From DSOI01 sp041394885 (GTDB lineage Bacteria > Acidobacteriota > Terriglobia > Bryobacterales > Bryobacteraceae): 64,000 nt of DNA. The notes under the pieces are model-generated. The model ran no database searches. It had not been told where the DNA came from and worked only from the letters and a program-made list of their open reading frames with translations. This document shows positions 50,636-59,522 of this stretch, piece by piece (the stretch's first letter is position 1; every line of letters begins with the position of its first letter). The translations under genes were made by a program, and so were the position numbers. The stretch lies in NCBI GenBank assembly GCA_041394885.1, contig JAWKHI010000027.1, positions 27,921 through 91,920 on the forward strand. Direction: 5' to 3'.

Positions 50636-51826
50636 ATGAAGAAATCTGCCGTTCTGTCTATTTTTACGCTTGCCGGCCTCGTGATTGCCGCGACTGACCA
50701 GGCGAAAAAGGTCCAGTTGCCGGCTCCGTTCGCGACGCCATCGGCCAACAATCGCCCGCAGGTGGTGGATCGTCCCGATGGGGCGCGGCTGCAACTGCCC
50801 CAGGGATTCACGATCGAGGAGTACGCGAGCGGATTCCAGCGGCCGCGGCTGATGCTGGCGGGTCCATCGGGCGAGCTGCTGTTGTCGGAGACCGTGGCCA
50901 ACGGAAGCATCCTGATCCTGCTCGACAAGGACAAAGACGGCAAACCCGAAGCGCGCAAGAAGCTGATCGAGAATCTCGACAGGCCTTTTGGAATGGCCTG
51001 GTGGAAGGACTACTTGTACGTAGCCGAGACCACGTCGCTGAAGCGGTACAAATACGACAAAGCGGCGATGACGGTGGGCCCGGGCGAAGAAGTTGTTTCC
51101 CTGAAGGGCATGGACAAGGGCCACTCGACGCGCGCGGTGCTGTTCGACGCCAAGGGCTCCAAGATGTACCTGACCGTAGGCTCGGGCTCGAACGTCGACG
51201 CCGGCGAACCCAAGGAACGCGCGGCGATTCTACGCTTCAACCCCGACGGCTCCGGCAAAGAGTACATCGCCGAAGGAACGCGCAACCCGGTGAGCATCCG
51301 CTGGTACCCGGGTTCGGAGCGTCTGTTTGCGACCGTGCAGGAGCGCGATGGATTAGGCGACGATCTGGTGCCGGATTACTTCACCGAGATCAAGAAGGGT
51401 GGATTCTACGGATGGCCCTATGCCTACATCGGCCCCAACGAAGATCCGAGGCGCAAGGGTGAGCAGCCCGCGCTGGTGAAAAAGACGCTCGTGCCCGATC
51501 TTCCGCTGCAGGCGCATTCGGCGGTGCTCGACGCGCTGTTTTACACCGGCAGCCAATTCCCGGCCAAGTACAAGAACGGCGCGTTTCTGGCGCTGCACGG
51601 CTCCTGGAACCGGTCCAAGCGTGTCGGCTATTCCGTGGTGTTCGTACCGTTCGAGAAGGGCAAGATCGCCGGCCAGCCCGAGGATTTCCTCACCGGCTGG
51701 ATGCTGTCACCGGAACAGCGCGAAGTGTGGGGCCGCCCGGTGGGCTTCTTTCAAATGCCCGATGGCAGCCTGCTGGTCACCGACGACGGCGGGAATAAGA
51801 TTTGGCGCATTTCCTACAAAAAATAG
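50636..51826 (+). CDS. Secreted L-sorbosone/PQQ sugar dehydrogenase-like protein
   Basis: A 396-residue exported protein with signal peptide MKKSAVLSIFTLAGLVIA. It belongs to the NHL/YVTN-like six-bladed PQQ glucose/sorbosone dehydrogenase family: GFTIEEYASGFQRPRLM, RPFGMAWWKDYLYVAET, GTRNPVSIRWYPGS, FYGWPYAYIGPNEDPR and ALHGSWNRSKRVGYSVVF are typical. It should oxidise aldoses using PQQ. ATG 50636 gives the signal peptide. The heptahaem cytochrome gene starts inside its 3' end (TTG 51802), suggesting translational coupling and a cytochrome electron acceptor. Confidence 0.88.
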   Translation: MKKSAVLSIFTLAGLVIAATDQAKKVQLPAPFATPSANNRPQVVDRPDGARLQLPQGFTIEEYASGFQRPRLMLAGPSGELLLSETVANGSILILLDKDKDGKPEARKKLIENLDRPFGMAWWKDYLYVAETTSLKRYKYDKAAMTVGPGEEVVSLKGMDKGHSTRAVLFDAKGSKMYLTVGSGSNVDAGEPKERAAILRFNPDGSGKEYIAEGTRNPVSIRWYPGSERLFATVQERDGLGDDLVPDYFTEIKKGGFYGWPYAYIGPNEDPRRKGEQPALVKKTLVPDLPLQAHSAVLDALFYTGSQFPAKYKNGAFLALHGSWNRSKRVGYSVVFVPFEKGKIAGQPEDFLTGWMLSPEQREVWGRPVGFFQMPDGSLLVTDDGGNKIWRISYKK

Positions 51827-52455
51827 CGATTCTGGCGATGCTCGTTCCGGCCGCCTTCGGCCAGGACAAGCCTTTTTCGCACAAGTTTCACCTGGCGATG
51901 AAGCTCGAGTGCGTGGGGTGCCATGTGGCTGCGCCGGAGAGCAAGGCGGCTACCGACAACCTGCTGCCGGCGCAGACGGCGTGCGCGCGCTGTCATGACC
52001 GGGCGATGCCGGTGGGTGAGCCTCGCGCCCGGATCGTAACCAGGTTCAACCATCAGCGGCATGTCGGGCTCGGCAACGTAGGTCCGGTGATCGCGGCGGC
52101 GCTCAGGGCCAAGACGTACCATCATTCCTCAACGGGAGTTCCGCCGGACCCCGCCTTGGAAGCGGCGTTGGCGTCAGCCAGCGCCTGCGCGGCGTGCCAC
52201 CGGGGCATCGAGCAATCCGAGCACGTCGATGGAACGAATTTTCCGGCGATGCCGGATTGCCTGGTGTGCCACCCGAAGATCGATGCTCCGTTTTCGTGCG
52301 AGAAGTGTCACGATGCCGGTTCGCATCTGAAGCCGGCGTCGCACGCGGTGGGCGATTTCATGGATCAGCATTCCACCGGACGCGCGGGGTTGAACAAGCT
52401 GTCGTGCGTAGTCTGCCACGGAAAAGGGTTCCGTTGCATGGGGTGCCACGGTTAG
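51802..52455 (+). CDS. Secreted heptahaem c-type cytochrome (c7/c3-like)
   Basis: A 217-residue periplasmic cytochrome with signal peptide (LQKIAILAMLVPAAFG). Seven CXXCH motifs: CVGCH, CARCH, CAACH, CLVCH, CEKCH, CVVCH and CMGCH, plus scattered His that can act as distal ligands (SHKFHL, NHQRH), as in class III cytochromes. TTG 51802 overlaps the dehydrogenase stop; ATG 51838 is an alternative that would lose most of the signal peptide. The likely role is to accept electrons from the sorbosone-dehydrogenase-like protein encoded just upstream. Confidence 0.9.
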   Translation: MAHFLQKIAILAMLVPAAFGQDKPFSHKFHLAMKLECVGCHVAAPESKAATDNLLPAQTACARCHDRAMPVGEPRARIVTRFNHQRHVGLGNVGPVIAAALRAKTYHHSSTGVPPDPALEAALASASACAACHRGIEQSEHVDGTNFPAMPDCLVCHPKIDAPFSCEKCHDAGSHLKPASHAVGDFMDQHSTGRAGLNKLSCVVCHGKGFRCMGCHG

Positions 52456-52483
52456 GTGGCGCGGCGTAGGGCCGCGCGGACGC

Positions 52484-52650
52484 TCACAGTCACCCTCACG
52501 GAAGCGGACGGGTTCGCCGACCTGGACGTCGACGTTCAGCGGTACGGACGGGTTCGCCCTCCTCCACATACTCAACCTTCTTATCGATAACTTTGTCGAC
52601 GGCCGTGTGTGCGTGTTACCTGGCGTTTGTGAGGAGCGCGGGCCAGCGAT
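52484..52650 (+). pseudogene. Degraded copy of the tandem C-terminal module of the giant secreted proteins
   Basis: Translation across frames gives TLTVTLTEADGFADL, then GFALLHILNLLIDNFVDGR and CYLAFVRSAG, which mirror GFADLSVLNVLINNAIDGR / NACYLAFVRSGG at the C-termini of the proteins at 15220 and 17897. ACGGGTTCGCC is duplicated inside it and the frame shifts near 52608. It is a stray remnant of that module; the rest of 52456-52860 shows nothing else. Confidence 0.65.
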
Positions 52651-52860
52651 GCCAAAACAGGTTCGGGCCTCCTGGGCGGCATGGGGTGTCATAGGAGCAA
52701 GGTCCGTCGGGGGCACTCGGCGGGACACGTCGTTCGAACTTCGAAGTATCGAGGAACCGAGGTAAAGTCGCCCGCCGCCGATCAGCCTGAACAGCACCCC
52801 TCGGCTGTTTTCAGAATCATCGAGAAGTTAGAGGTCCAAGATATCCCAGTCGGATCGATT

Positions 52861-52945
52861 CTTGCAAACAGCCGCCGCGTAGCCCAAATGGGCGATGACG
52901 CACCGCCCGACCACCTCCATACTCTCCTTATGTTGAAAACAAACC
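52861..52945 (+). repeat. Promoter/leader repeat copy A (upstream of cupin gene)
   Basis: About 85 bp including GCCCAAATGGGCGATG, CCATACTCTCCTTATG and AAAACAAACC are repeated with mismatches at 54721-54806 (copy B), ahead of a broken cupin copy. The repeat covers the bases immediately before and after the cupin ATG. Confidence 0.65.
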
Positions 52946-53379
52946 CAATCATCTTCCTCGCTCCCGCCGCTCTTCTCGGCGCCGGGCTTCTGTACGTCGG
53001 GTCTGTGCATGCGCAAGGCCCGGGGTTTCCGCCCGGTGTCGAAGTAATCCCTCTCGGCAACGGCACGACACAGGTCTTCCAGGCTCGCGTCGTGCTCCGT
53101 CCGAAAGCCGACCTGGGCTGGCACACCCACGACGGCATGGTCATCAACATACTCACCAAGGGAACGCTTACCATCCAGCACGCGAACGGCTGCATTACTG
53201 CCTATACCGCGCCCGCCGTCGTGTATGAAGAGCCCAAGACCGTCCACCGCGCCGTCAACAACCACCCCACTGAGAGCGCGGAAGGGTACTCCACTTTCCT
53301 GCTCCCGGCCGGCAGCCCTCCACTACTCCCGGCAGTCGCACCTCCCCCGCAGGCCTGCGGCTCGGGCGGCTCCAACTAA
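52930..53379 (+). CDS. Secreted cupin-domain protein
   Basis: A 149-residue exported cupin. The signal peptide (IIFLAPAALLGAGLLYVGS, cleavage near VHAQ) precedes a single cupin barrel: ARVVLRPKADLGWHTHDGMV holds the first metal motif (HTH) and HRAVNNHPTESAEGYS supplies the second His. Such periplasmic cupins in Bryobacterales are uncharacterised. ATG 52930 lies inside a 85-bp leader repeat that occurs again at 54721. No typical ribosome site is present. A hairpin follows the stop. Confidence 0.75.
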   Translation: MLKTNPIIFLAPAALLGAGLLYVGSVHAQGPGFPPGVEVIPLGNGTTQVFQARVVLRPKADLGWHTHDGMVINILTKGTLTIQHANGCITAYTAPAVVYEEPKTVHRAVNNHPTESAEGYSTFLLPAGSPPLLPAVAPPPQACGSGGSN

Positions 53380-53382
53380 GGG

Positions 53383-53401
53383 AAGGGGCTCGCCGCCCCT
53401 T
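53383..53401 (+). terminator. Hairpin after cupin gene, possible terminator
   Basis: AAGGGGC (53383-53389) and GCCCCTT (53395-53401) form a perfect 7-bp stem with a 5-nt loop a few bases after the stop at 53379. There is no T-tract downstream, so termination would be weak or factor-dependent. Confidence 0.45.
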
Positions 53402-53525
53402 AGCCGCCGGGATGCAATGCCGCGCGGCGTCGCGAGACTAAACTCCCTCGCCGAAAACGGTCCCAACGCAGTGTTGCCCGGCGGTTGCTCTTCGTTATAT
53501 AGTTTTCGGTGATTTCGGAGCACCA

Positions 53526-54644
53526 ATGTATCAGGAATCCACTCTCATTGACCTGGTAAAACTGATCTACGACGCTGCGGCTGACTCTGCTCGATGGCCC
53601 GCGTTCCTCGGGCGGTATCAGGAAATCCTGGCCGCCCGAAACATCGCTCTCGGCTACACCTCTCCGGACCTGTCCCAATCGCTCTTCCTCGCCACCGGCG
53701 TCGACATGAGCGACATGGAGCGGTATCATCGCTACCCCTGCCCTTGGCTGGACCGCCTGCTGATGGCCAACTGGCGTGATGGCGGCGCCGACGCGAGCCA
53801 TCACCTCATCAGCGATTCCGAGCTGCGGTCGACCGACTGTTTCAACGAGTTCCTGGGACCTCGCCAGTTCCACTACGGCATGGGCGCCGCCATTCCCGCC
53901 ACCCAGGAGGGCCCTGCTGTTCTCGTCATCCTTCGCGAGAATCACAAAGGACCCTACAGCGACGAAGACCTGCACTTTCTCCGCACGCTCCTCCCCCACA
54001 TGAGCAGTGCTTTTAACGCTACGTCAACTTGCCCACGTTGAGGCTGGACGCAAAGCCCTCGCCGGATTCCTTGACCGCCTCTCCACCGGGCTCACATCCT
54101 GCTCAGTGCCTCCGGCCGAATCCTCTTCGCGAACCGCGTTGCCAGCGGCATCGCGGCACTCAACGACGGCCTCCGCTTTTCGCGCGAAGGCCTCACGCCG
54201 CTCTTCCCTGGAGACCACCGCGCTCCGCCGCATCGCATATCCAGCCGCAGCGCGCACCGCCAACGGCAAGGGGCACGCGCCAGGTGGAGACCATACTGCT
54301 GTCTCGTCCTTCGATGCGCCGTTCGTTGGCGCTAACCATCCGCGCGAGAACCGCTCATGGCCGGACTCGCCGACTCTCCCGCAGTCGCCGTATTCGTCAC
54401 CGACCCCGAATCGTCCACGGATGCCGACGCTGCCCTCTTGAGCCGCCTCTACGGCCTTACTCCGGCCGAGTCCCGTCTCGCAGGCGAACTCCTCGAAGGC
54501 CGTGACCTCCGCGCGGCCGCCGAAGAACTCGGTGTCAGCTACCACACCGCTCGTGCCCAATCGAAGAGCATCTTCGGCAAGACGGGCACACGCGGCCAGA
54601 CCGATCTCCTCCGTCTCCTCCTCAAACTCCCTGCTGCACGCTGA
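53526..54644 (+). pseudogene. LuxR-type transcriptional regulator broken by frameshifts
   Basis: The N-terminal ORF (53526-54041) is a PAS/sensor-like segment, STLIDLVKLIYDAAADSARW and ENHKGPYSDEDLHFLRTLLP. It then leaves the true frame: LRQLAHVEAGRKALAGFLDR continues in another frame from about 54010, ILLSASGRILFANRVASG in a third from about 54093, and the C-terminal LuxR helix-turn-helix (LTPAESRLAGELLEGRDLRA and GVSYHTARAQSKSIF) is in the frame ending at 54644. At least three indels are needed to restore one protein of about 370 residues. Originally a helix-turn-helix regulator; now non-functional, unless assembly is wrong. Confidence 0.75.
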
Positions 54645-54720
54645 GTACACGCGCGTAATCGTTGCGATGTCTCCGTCGGCGGCGCTTGCCCCCGTCGCCG
54701 CTCGATTGGTTTTGACTCCT

Positions 54721-54860
54721 CTTAGCAGGCAGCCCGCCGGCGTCGCCCAATTGGCCGATGGCGCCCGGCCCGATCCTCTCGCATACTCTCCTTCATGAAG
54801 AAAACAAACCACCTCTCGGACGGGTGCAAGGCCCCGGGCTCCCATGATTCGTCCCCTTCA
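54721..54860 (+). pseudogene. Broken duplicate of cupin gene start (leader repeat copy B)
   Basis: Bases 54721-54806 repeat the leader of the cupin gene at 52861-52945, including GCATACTCTCCTTCATGAAG. After ATG the sequence matches only ATGAARAAAACAAACC and then jumps to GTGCAAGGCCCCGGGCTCC, comparable with ATGCGCAAGGCCCGGGGTTTCC of the intact gene, so the signal peptide is deleted and the barrel lost. The remaining bases to 55119 hold no gene that I recognise. Confidence 0.6.
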
Positions 54861-55119
54861 AATCACAGTTCTGTTTTCGGGCGCTGGCGTTACGCGCAAG
54901 CACCGCCCGGGGAGCCTCCGGATGCCCCGGACCGGGCTCAGAAGTATCGGCGTACGTGAGCGCCGTAATCAATGATTCAACCAGCGTCATGACGGTATCC
55001 GGGAACCAGCCTCGAATGGAGCGCGCCCACCGCCACGATTAACGGCGTCGCGCTAGTGTAATGCGTCTGAAATAGTAGCTGTTATCGCCTCCGGGTCGTC
55101 CTTGATGATAGGAGGCGGT

Positions 55120-55874
55120 TCGATGCGTGTTGCCCAACTTATTGTTCTCGCTGATGATCAGCGGTAGTTGCTGGGAGGAAGAGTCTCGCGGGCGACGGAC
55201 AGCGGCGCGAATCGTGGAAAGAGCACTGAATCGTGGTTCTGGCTGCCAAGGGGCTCCAAAACAAGGACATAGCCGAGCGAATGGGGCTGACCCCAGAGAA
55301 GGTTGCGCGCTGGCGTGGGCGGTATCTGGAGGGCGGATGGGAAGCGCTGACGCACGATGCACCGCGAACTGGCCGTCCGCGTCCGATCCCGGCGGCGAAG
55401 ACGGCAAAGGTGGTGAAGATGGCCACCGAGGGGAAGCCGGACAATGCGACCCACTGAAACACTCGCACGATGGCGGCGGCGGTGGGCCGAGTGAGGCCAC
55501 GATTCGCCGCATCTGGCAGGCGCACGGCTTGAAACCCCACCTGACTCGAACATTCAAAGTGAGCCGCGATCCGCAGTTCGCGGAAAGCTGGACGCGATTG
55601 TCGGAGTGTATCTCAACCTGCCCGAGCACGCTTTGGTGTTGTGTGCCGACGACAAGAGCCAGTTTGAGGCATTGGACGGCACTCAGCCCATCCTTCCCCT
55701 GAAGAAGGCCAGGTGCGGGACCATGACCCACGATTACAAACGAAACGGGACCGCAACCTGCCGTACTCAACACCATGGAAGGCACGGTGATTTCGATGTG
55801 TGAGGAACGGCGCCGGCATCAGGAGTGGCTCAAGTTCCTTGAGGTAATTGACAAAGTGACGCCACCGGAAAACA
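55120..55874 (+). pseudogene. IS630-family transposase remnant, truncated by ISL3 insertion
   Basis: Pieces of one IS630-type transposase appear in successive frames: QLIVLADDQ near 55137; LAAKGLQNKDIAERMGL and RYLEGGWEALTHDAPRTGRP (55233-55457); SEATIRRIWQAHGLKPHLTR (about 55490); VGVYLNLPEHALVLCADDKSQ (about 55600), which contains the first Asp of the DDE triad; and TMEGTVISMCEERRRHQEW up to about 55874. Several indels and a TGG-to-TGA change break it. The C-terminal DDE part is missing because the ISL3 left end starts at 55875. The outer left end of the element was not located. Confidence 0.75.
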
Positions 55875-57179
55875 GGGCTCTGCGCAGGAATGTGAACGCC
55901 CATGTTGATCACGCCGCCTTCCGAAGAACGAGGAATTCGGTCTTGAGCGATGCCAGCCGCTGAACCTTCAGCAGGAGATAGCGAAGGTGCTTGTATCCCC
56001 GGCCGCGACGCATCAAGGCCTTGATGTTGCCGTTGACCGCCTCGACCACGCCGAACCGGACCGGAACGTGGCAATAGTTGAGGATTCCCTCCAGGTGGGG
56101 CAGCAACATCACCGCGAGTTTCCGGAACGGCTCCAGCCGCTGCCAGCGCAACTGATCGATCCACTGGCTGAGGTACCGGAGCGCAGCCCACTCGGAGTGA
56201 TAGGACCACAGCCGGTCCAGGCTCTCCTTGAGCAGGTACGCCTTCATCATCCGGCAGTTCAGCCGGAATAGCTCATTGAGTAACTGGCGCTTCTTGCCGT
56301 CCAGGTTGACCCACCGGCTCAGCAGCAGCCACACTTCCCCTTGACCACTCGCGCATCTTGCCGCCCTTGCGATAAATTCGGCCCGCCGCACCTCGTCCAC
56401 GGCTTGGGAAGCGTGCTGCATCACTGGAACTTGTCATACACGATCCGGCATTGCGGCGCCCAACTCAAGATACTCGCCGTGAAGGGTTCCCACATGTCCA
56501 CGCGCCGCCACCAGGCGGCCCCGCTGTAGCGCTCATCTCCGTTCGGAAGAATTCGTCCAGAGTCTCCCGCTTCCGGTCAGCCCGGAACCACAGTGGCTCG
56601 CCGGTCTCCAGGTTGCTGACCACCGTGAGGAACTTCTGCGTCTTGCCCAGATAGATCTCGTCGACGCCGATCTGCCGCAGCACCGGCTTCCGCCGGCTCT
56701 TGGCCCATCGCTCCAGGTAGCGCTGATCGATCGCCCGCACCGTCGACGCCGCCAGTCCGAACTGGCGGGCCACCTGACGCGCCGCCGCCGACTCGCACGC
56801 CAGCCCCACTGCATCCTCGAAGTCCTTGCTGTAAGGCGCCTTGCTTGGCAGTTGCGGCACCACCTCGACTTTCAACCCGCACCGCGGACAGTCGACGCGG
56901 TAGAACTCCACCACCACGAACGTCTGATACTTCCGCCACCGAAGGTCGCGGACAGTCCGTTCGCGGACCTCGCCGATCTTGGCGCAGCGCCCCCCGCAAC
57001 CCGTGCACGCGAACACCTTGTTGCCGCCCTTGCGGCGCACCCACAGCGTCAGCTTCCGTGCCTTCTCGTCGATTGCATGCCGGTACACACGGTACCCCGG
57101 CCAGTCCAGAATCCTGGAAAACTCTCGTTCGGTCAACCCCGCGAGTTTAGCTCACCCGTTCACATTCTCGCGCAGGGCC
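55875..57179 (-). mobile_element. ISL3-family insertion sequence with terminal inverted repeats
   Basis: Imperfect inverted repeats flank the transposase: left GGGCTCTGCGCAGGAATGTG AACG (55875-55898) and right CGTTCACATTCTCGCGCAGGGCC (57157-57179, read inverted). The element is about 1305 bp, normal for ISL3. Adjacent 8-mers GGAAAACA (55867-55874) and GGAAATAC (57180-57187) could be an eroded 8-bp target duplication. It sits in the IS630 remnant on its left; the 135 bp on its right up to 57314 include a reading frame ending GGYETFFYEHVWEN, the tail of a protein I cannot identify. Confidence 0.8.
55909..57136 (-). pseudogene. ISL3-family transposase, frameshifted
   Basis: The N-terminal half (57136-56465) has the ISL3 zinc finger, CTGCGGRC and CPRCGLKV, HTH region FGLAASTVRAIDQRYLERW, and the start of the DDE catalytic domain with IGVDEIYLGKTQKFLTVVSN. 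It then loses frame after FFRTEM near 56535; VDMWEPF... SWAPQCRIVYDKF continues in another frame, and QHASQAVDEVRRAEF resumes in a third (56424 downward) to the end. At least two indels are needed to restore it, so the copy should be inactive unless programmed frameshifting occurs. Confidence 0.8.
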
Positions 57180-57314
57180 GGAAATACGTCAAGGCGGAGG
57201 AGCCTGTTCGTTCACCTTCCGGCGGCTACGAAACATTCTTCTACGAGCACGTGTGGGAAAATTAAGCGTCCAGAGGATGAGGAGACTAACTGCGTTCTCG
57301 ATTGGAGCTTTCAA

Positions 57315-59162
57315 ATGGTTCGGCTTTGGATAACGGTTGCACTGAGCGCGAGTCCCATCTGGGGACAATCCCCAGCCAGTTCGTACTTCCCCCCCGAAGC
57401 CTATCAACTGGATCCGGCAGAGAGCGGTGACCCCGACCGGACGATCCCGGGCATCCTTCTCGGCGCCGTTTATTCCGGAAAGCAACTGACGTTCAGTGAC
57501 GTAGCGCGGATTGGGCTTCAGAAGTTCGTCTCCATGGCGTCGGCGCAGGGCATCGCGGAAGGTGGGATAACGAAGGCTCTGTTTGAAGGACGCTTCAATC
57601 CGGCAGTTGTTGATCTCAAGCTGGCGTTCTACGGGTTTGGCGACCGCCCTGACGATACGGAAATGAGGGCCGCGAACAGTTACAAAAGGAATGAGCTGAA
57701 CGACGCCTTCAGGACGACTCAATGGAACAAGCGCTTCGGGAGCATTGGCAAGATCGGTAAAGTCAAAACCATCGTGAACGGCGTAGAGAAGGAGTTGGAC
57801 GGGCGAGATCTGCTGCTTCGCTGGATGATGGCTATCCGCCAAATCGGGATGACTGGTCTTCGGGAAGATCCGGCCCTCACCTACGCAACGGCTATGGAAT
57901 CGCTTAAGGGAGACCCGCAATCGAGAGATCGAATGTTGGAAGCCCTCATCGAGGCAACCGACCAAACGGTTAGCGCTTACGCCTATTTTGATCCTCCCGA
58001 CCCGATGAATAGGATCAACTTCAATCTCCGGGCGGACTACGACAACATTCGACTGAACAAGTACCTACCGGCAGTAATGGGCGTTTCTTCCACCGTCGTG
58101 CCCGCCGCTCGATCACCGGTGGCGGAGGAGGCGCTCACACCCCCCGCCCCTCCCGTAGCCATTTCCAGCGATGCATACTTCGATCGTTATGCCCTGGAGG
58201 CTCCCATCGTGTTGACCGGTGAGTTGCGACAGATCCACTACTCCCCTAACAATCCCCTGTCGCTGAGCATCTCGTCTCCGCAATCAGGCCCCGGAGGCAC
58301 GCTTTGGCGCGTTTCGGGAGACAAGCCCGCGGTGCTGGAGGAACGCGGCATTCGGGTTCGGGAGGTCTTTGCCATTGGGGACAAGGTCAGGGTGGAGGGG
58401 TTTCTTAAAAAGGATGGATCCCGCGAGATGAGCGGCAAGCGAATCACGCTGCCTGGCGGGAAGGTCTTGGAGCTGGTTGAAGGCCCTGCGGCTGCGGTCA
58501 CATCCTGGACACCGCAGGCGGCTTTGCGCGGGAACCCTAGCCAAGGAAAAGCCATCTTCGAAAGATCCTGTAGCGCCTGCCACCATCTGAAGGTTGCCGG
58601 GCGGCGCGGCGGTGCCGTGGGAGGTCCGAGTCTCGCGGGACTGGCTCAGGGTCGCTTCGCTGACCAAAGAATAGCAACTACAGGCGCCTTGACCCGTGCT
58701 CTGGCGGACCATCTGATTCGCGATGAAACGGGTCAGGTAGTGGTGCGGGGGTTTGGAGATCTATTGTCAAGGCAGGAACAGGACAGCGTGCTGGCGTTCC
58801 TGGCCGCGGCCCTTCCCTCGCAACGGTCGTCCGGGCTCCCACCTGCCCCACAGAGTCGTTCTGTCGTTTCAAAGCCTACCGAGCCAGACAGGCAGCCCGT
58901 CATTCTCTCCCGCACGGAGCCTTCTTACACGAGGGCCACTCGGGAAGCCGGCATTGAGGGTTCAGTCGTCCTGTCCTTGACGGTTACTCGCAGCGGAACG
59001 GCGGAGGGTATTGCCGTAGTTCAGTCCCTTCACCCGGACCTCGACCAGCGTGCCATCGCGGCGCTAAGCAGTTGGCGGTTTTTGCCGGGAATCAAGGCAG
59101 GCAAGCCCGCGGCCTACAAAGCGAAAGTCCGGATCTCGTTCAATCTGGTCGATCGACGGTAG
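57315..59162 (+). CDS. Secreted fusion: unknown domain, DUF6152-like domain, cytochrome c, TonB C-terminal-like domain
   Basis: A 615-residue exported protein (signal peptide MVRLWITVALSASPIWG). Residues 20-270 are an unrecognised domain; about 295-385 resemble DUF6152 OB-like domains (APIVLTGELRQIHYSPNNPL, GDKVRVEGFLKKDGSREMSG); about 410-500 are a cytochrome c module with CSACHH and distal segment VRGFGDLLSRQEQDSVLAFL; a Pro/Ser-rich linker follows; the last 80 residues are a TonB C-terminal-like domain (REAGIEGSVVLSLTVTRSGT, ALSSWRFLPGIKAGKPAAY). The TonB-like end usually contacts outer-membrane proteins, so the haem may link electron or sensory transfer to a surface receptor (inference). 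ATG 57315 gives the signal peptide; the ORF extends upstream into the ISL3 right end. Confidence 0.75.
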   Translation: MVRLWITVALSASPIWGQSPASSYFPPEAYQLDPAESGDPDRTIPGILLGAVYSGKQLTFSDVARIGLQKFVSMASAQGIAEGGITKALFEGRFNPAVVDLKLAFYGFGDRPDDTEMRAANSYKRNELNDAFRTTQWNKRFGSIGKIGKVKTIVNGVEKELDGRDLLLRWMMAIRQIGMTGLREDPALTYATAMESLKGDPQSRDRMLEALIEATDQTVSAYAYFDPPDPMNRINFNLRADYDNIRLNKYLPAVMGVSSTVVPAARSPVAEEALTPPAPPVAISSDAYFDRYALEAPIVLTGELRQIHYSPNNPLSLSISSPQSGPGGTLWRVSGDKPAVLEERGIRVREVFAIGDKVRVEGFLKKDGSREMSGKRITLPGGKVLELVEGPAAAVTSWTPQAALRGNPSQGKAIFERSCSACHHLKVAGRRGGAVGGPSLAGLAQGRFADQRIATTGALTRALADHLIRDETGQVVVRGFGDLLSRQEQDSVLAFLAAALPSQRSSGLPPAPQSRSVVSKPTEPDRQPVILSRTEPSYTRATREAGIEGSVVLSLTVTRSGTAEGIAVVQSLHPDLDQRAIAALSSWRFLPGIKAGKPAAYKAKVRISFNLVDRR

Positions 59163-59360
59163 CTTCGTCAGCGAAGGGGAAGCCCCATCACGCGCCTCCG
59201 AAAACCGGCAAGTGCCCGTTCGAAAGAGACTTGCGCGAATCGATATTGCTCTTCGCGTTGACATCGGTGAAATGCTCGAAGGCGTGGAATTGCAACGAAC
59301 CTTTCGAACTCAGGCTGCTGTCCAGCGAGTTTTTCCAGCGGCACTGCCAACCGTGTTTTG

Positions 59361-59485
59361 CGCAAACAAAGCCACCGCTGGCGAATTTTGCAGAAACGAA
59401 CCCAACGCCGGCAGTTTGCGGGAACAAAGCCACCGTGCGCGTTTTCTCCGAAACGAACCCACCGATATCCGGTCACGGGCTCCTG
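59361..59485. repeat. Degenerate tandem repeats of about 30 bp
   Basis: Four imperfect units alternate: one with ACAAAGCCACCG (59366 and 59434) and one with ACGAACCCAACG / ACGAACCCACCG (59395 and 59453). Paired units recur about every 60-65 bp. There is no gene here; the rest of the 360-bp gap (59163-59522) shows nothing else that I recognise. They may be a short interspersed genomic repeat. Confidence 0.55.
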
Positions 59486-59522
59486 GTCAAGCCAGGGATG
59501 GGATACCTCGCTCACCTGCGGA

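Noticed and set aside
55086..55117. CGCCTCC / GGAGGCG inverted repeat near the IS630 remnant
   Set aside because: It might mark the left end of the IS630 element, but its position relative to the transposase start and lack of a matching right end do not allow a call.
57180..57265. Frame ending GGYETFFYEHVWEN after the ISL3 right end
   Set aside because: It looks like a real protein tail, but the body is absent and I cannot identify it, so it is mentioned only with the IS element.
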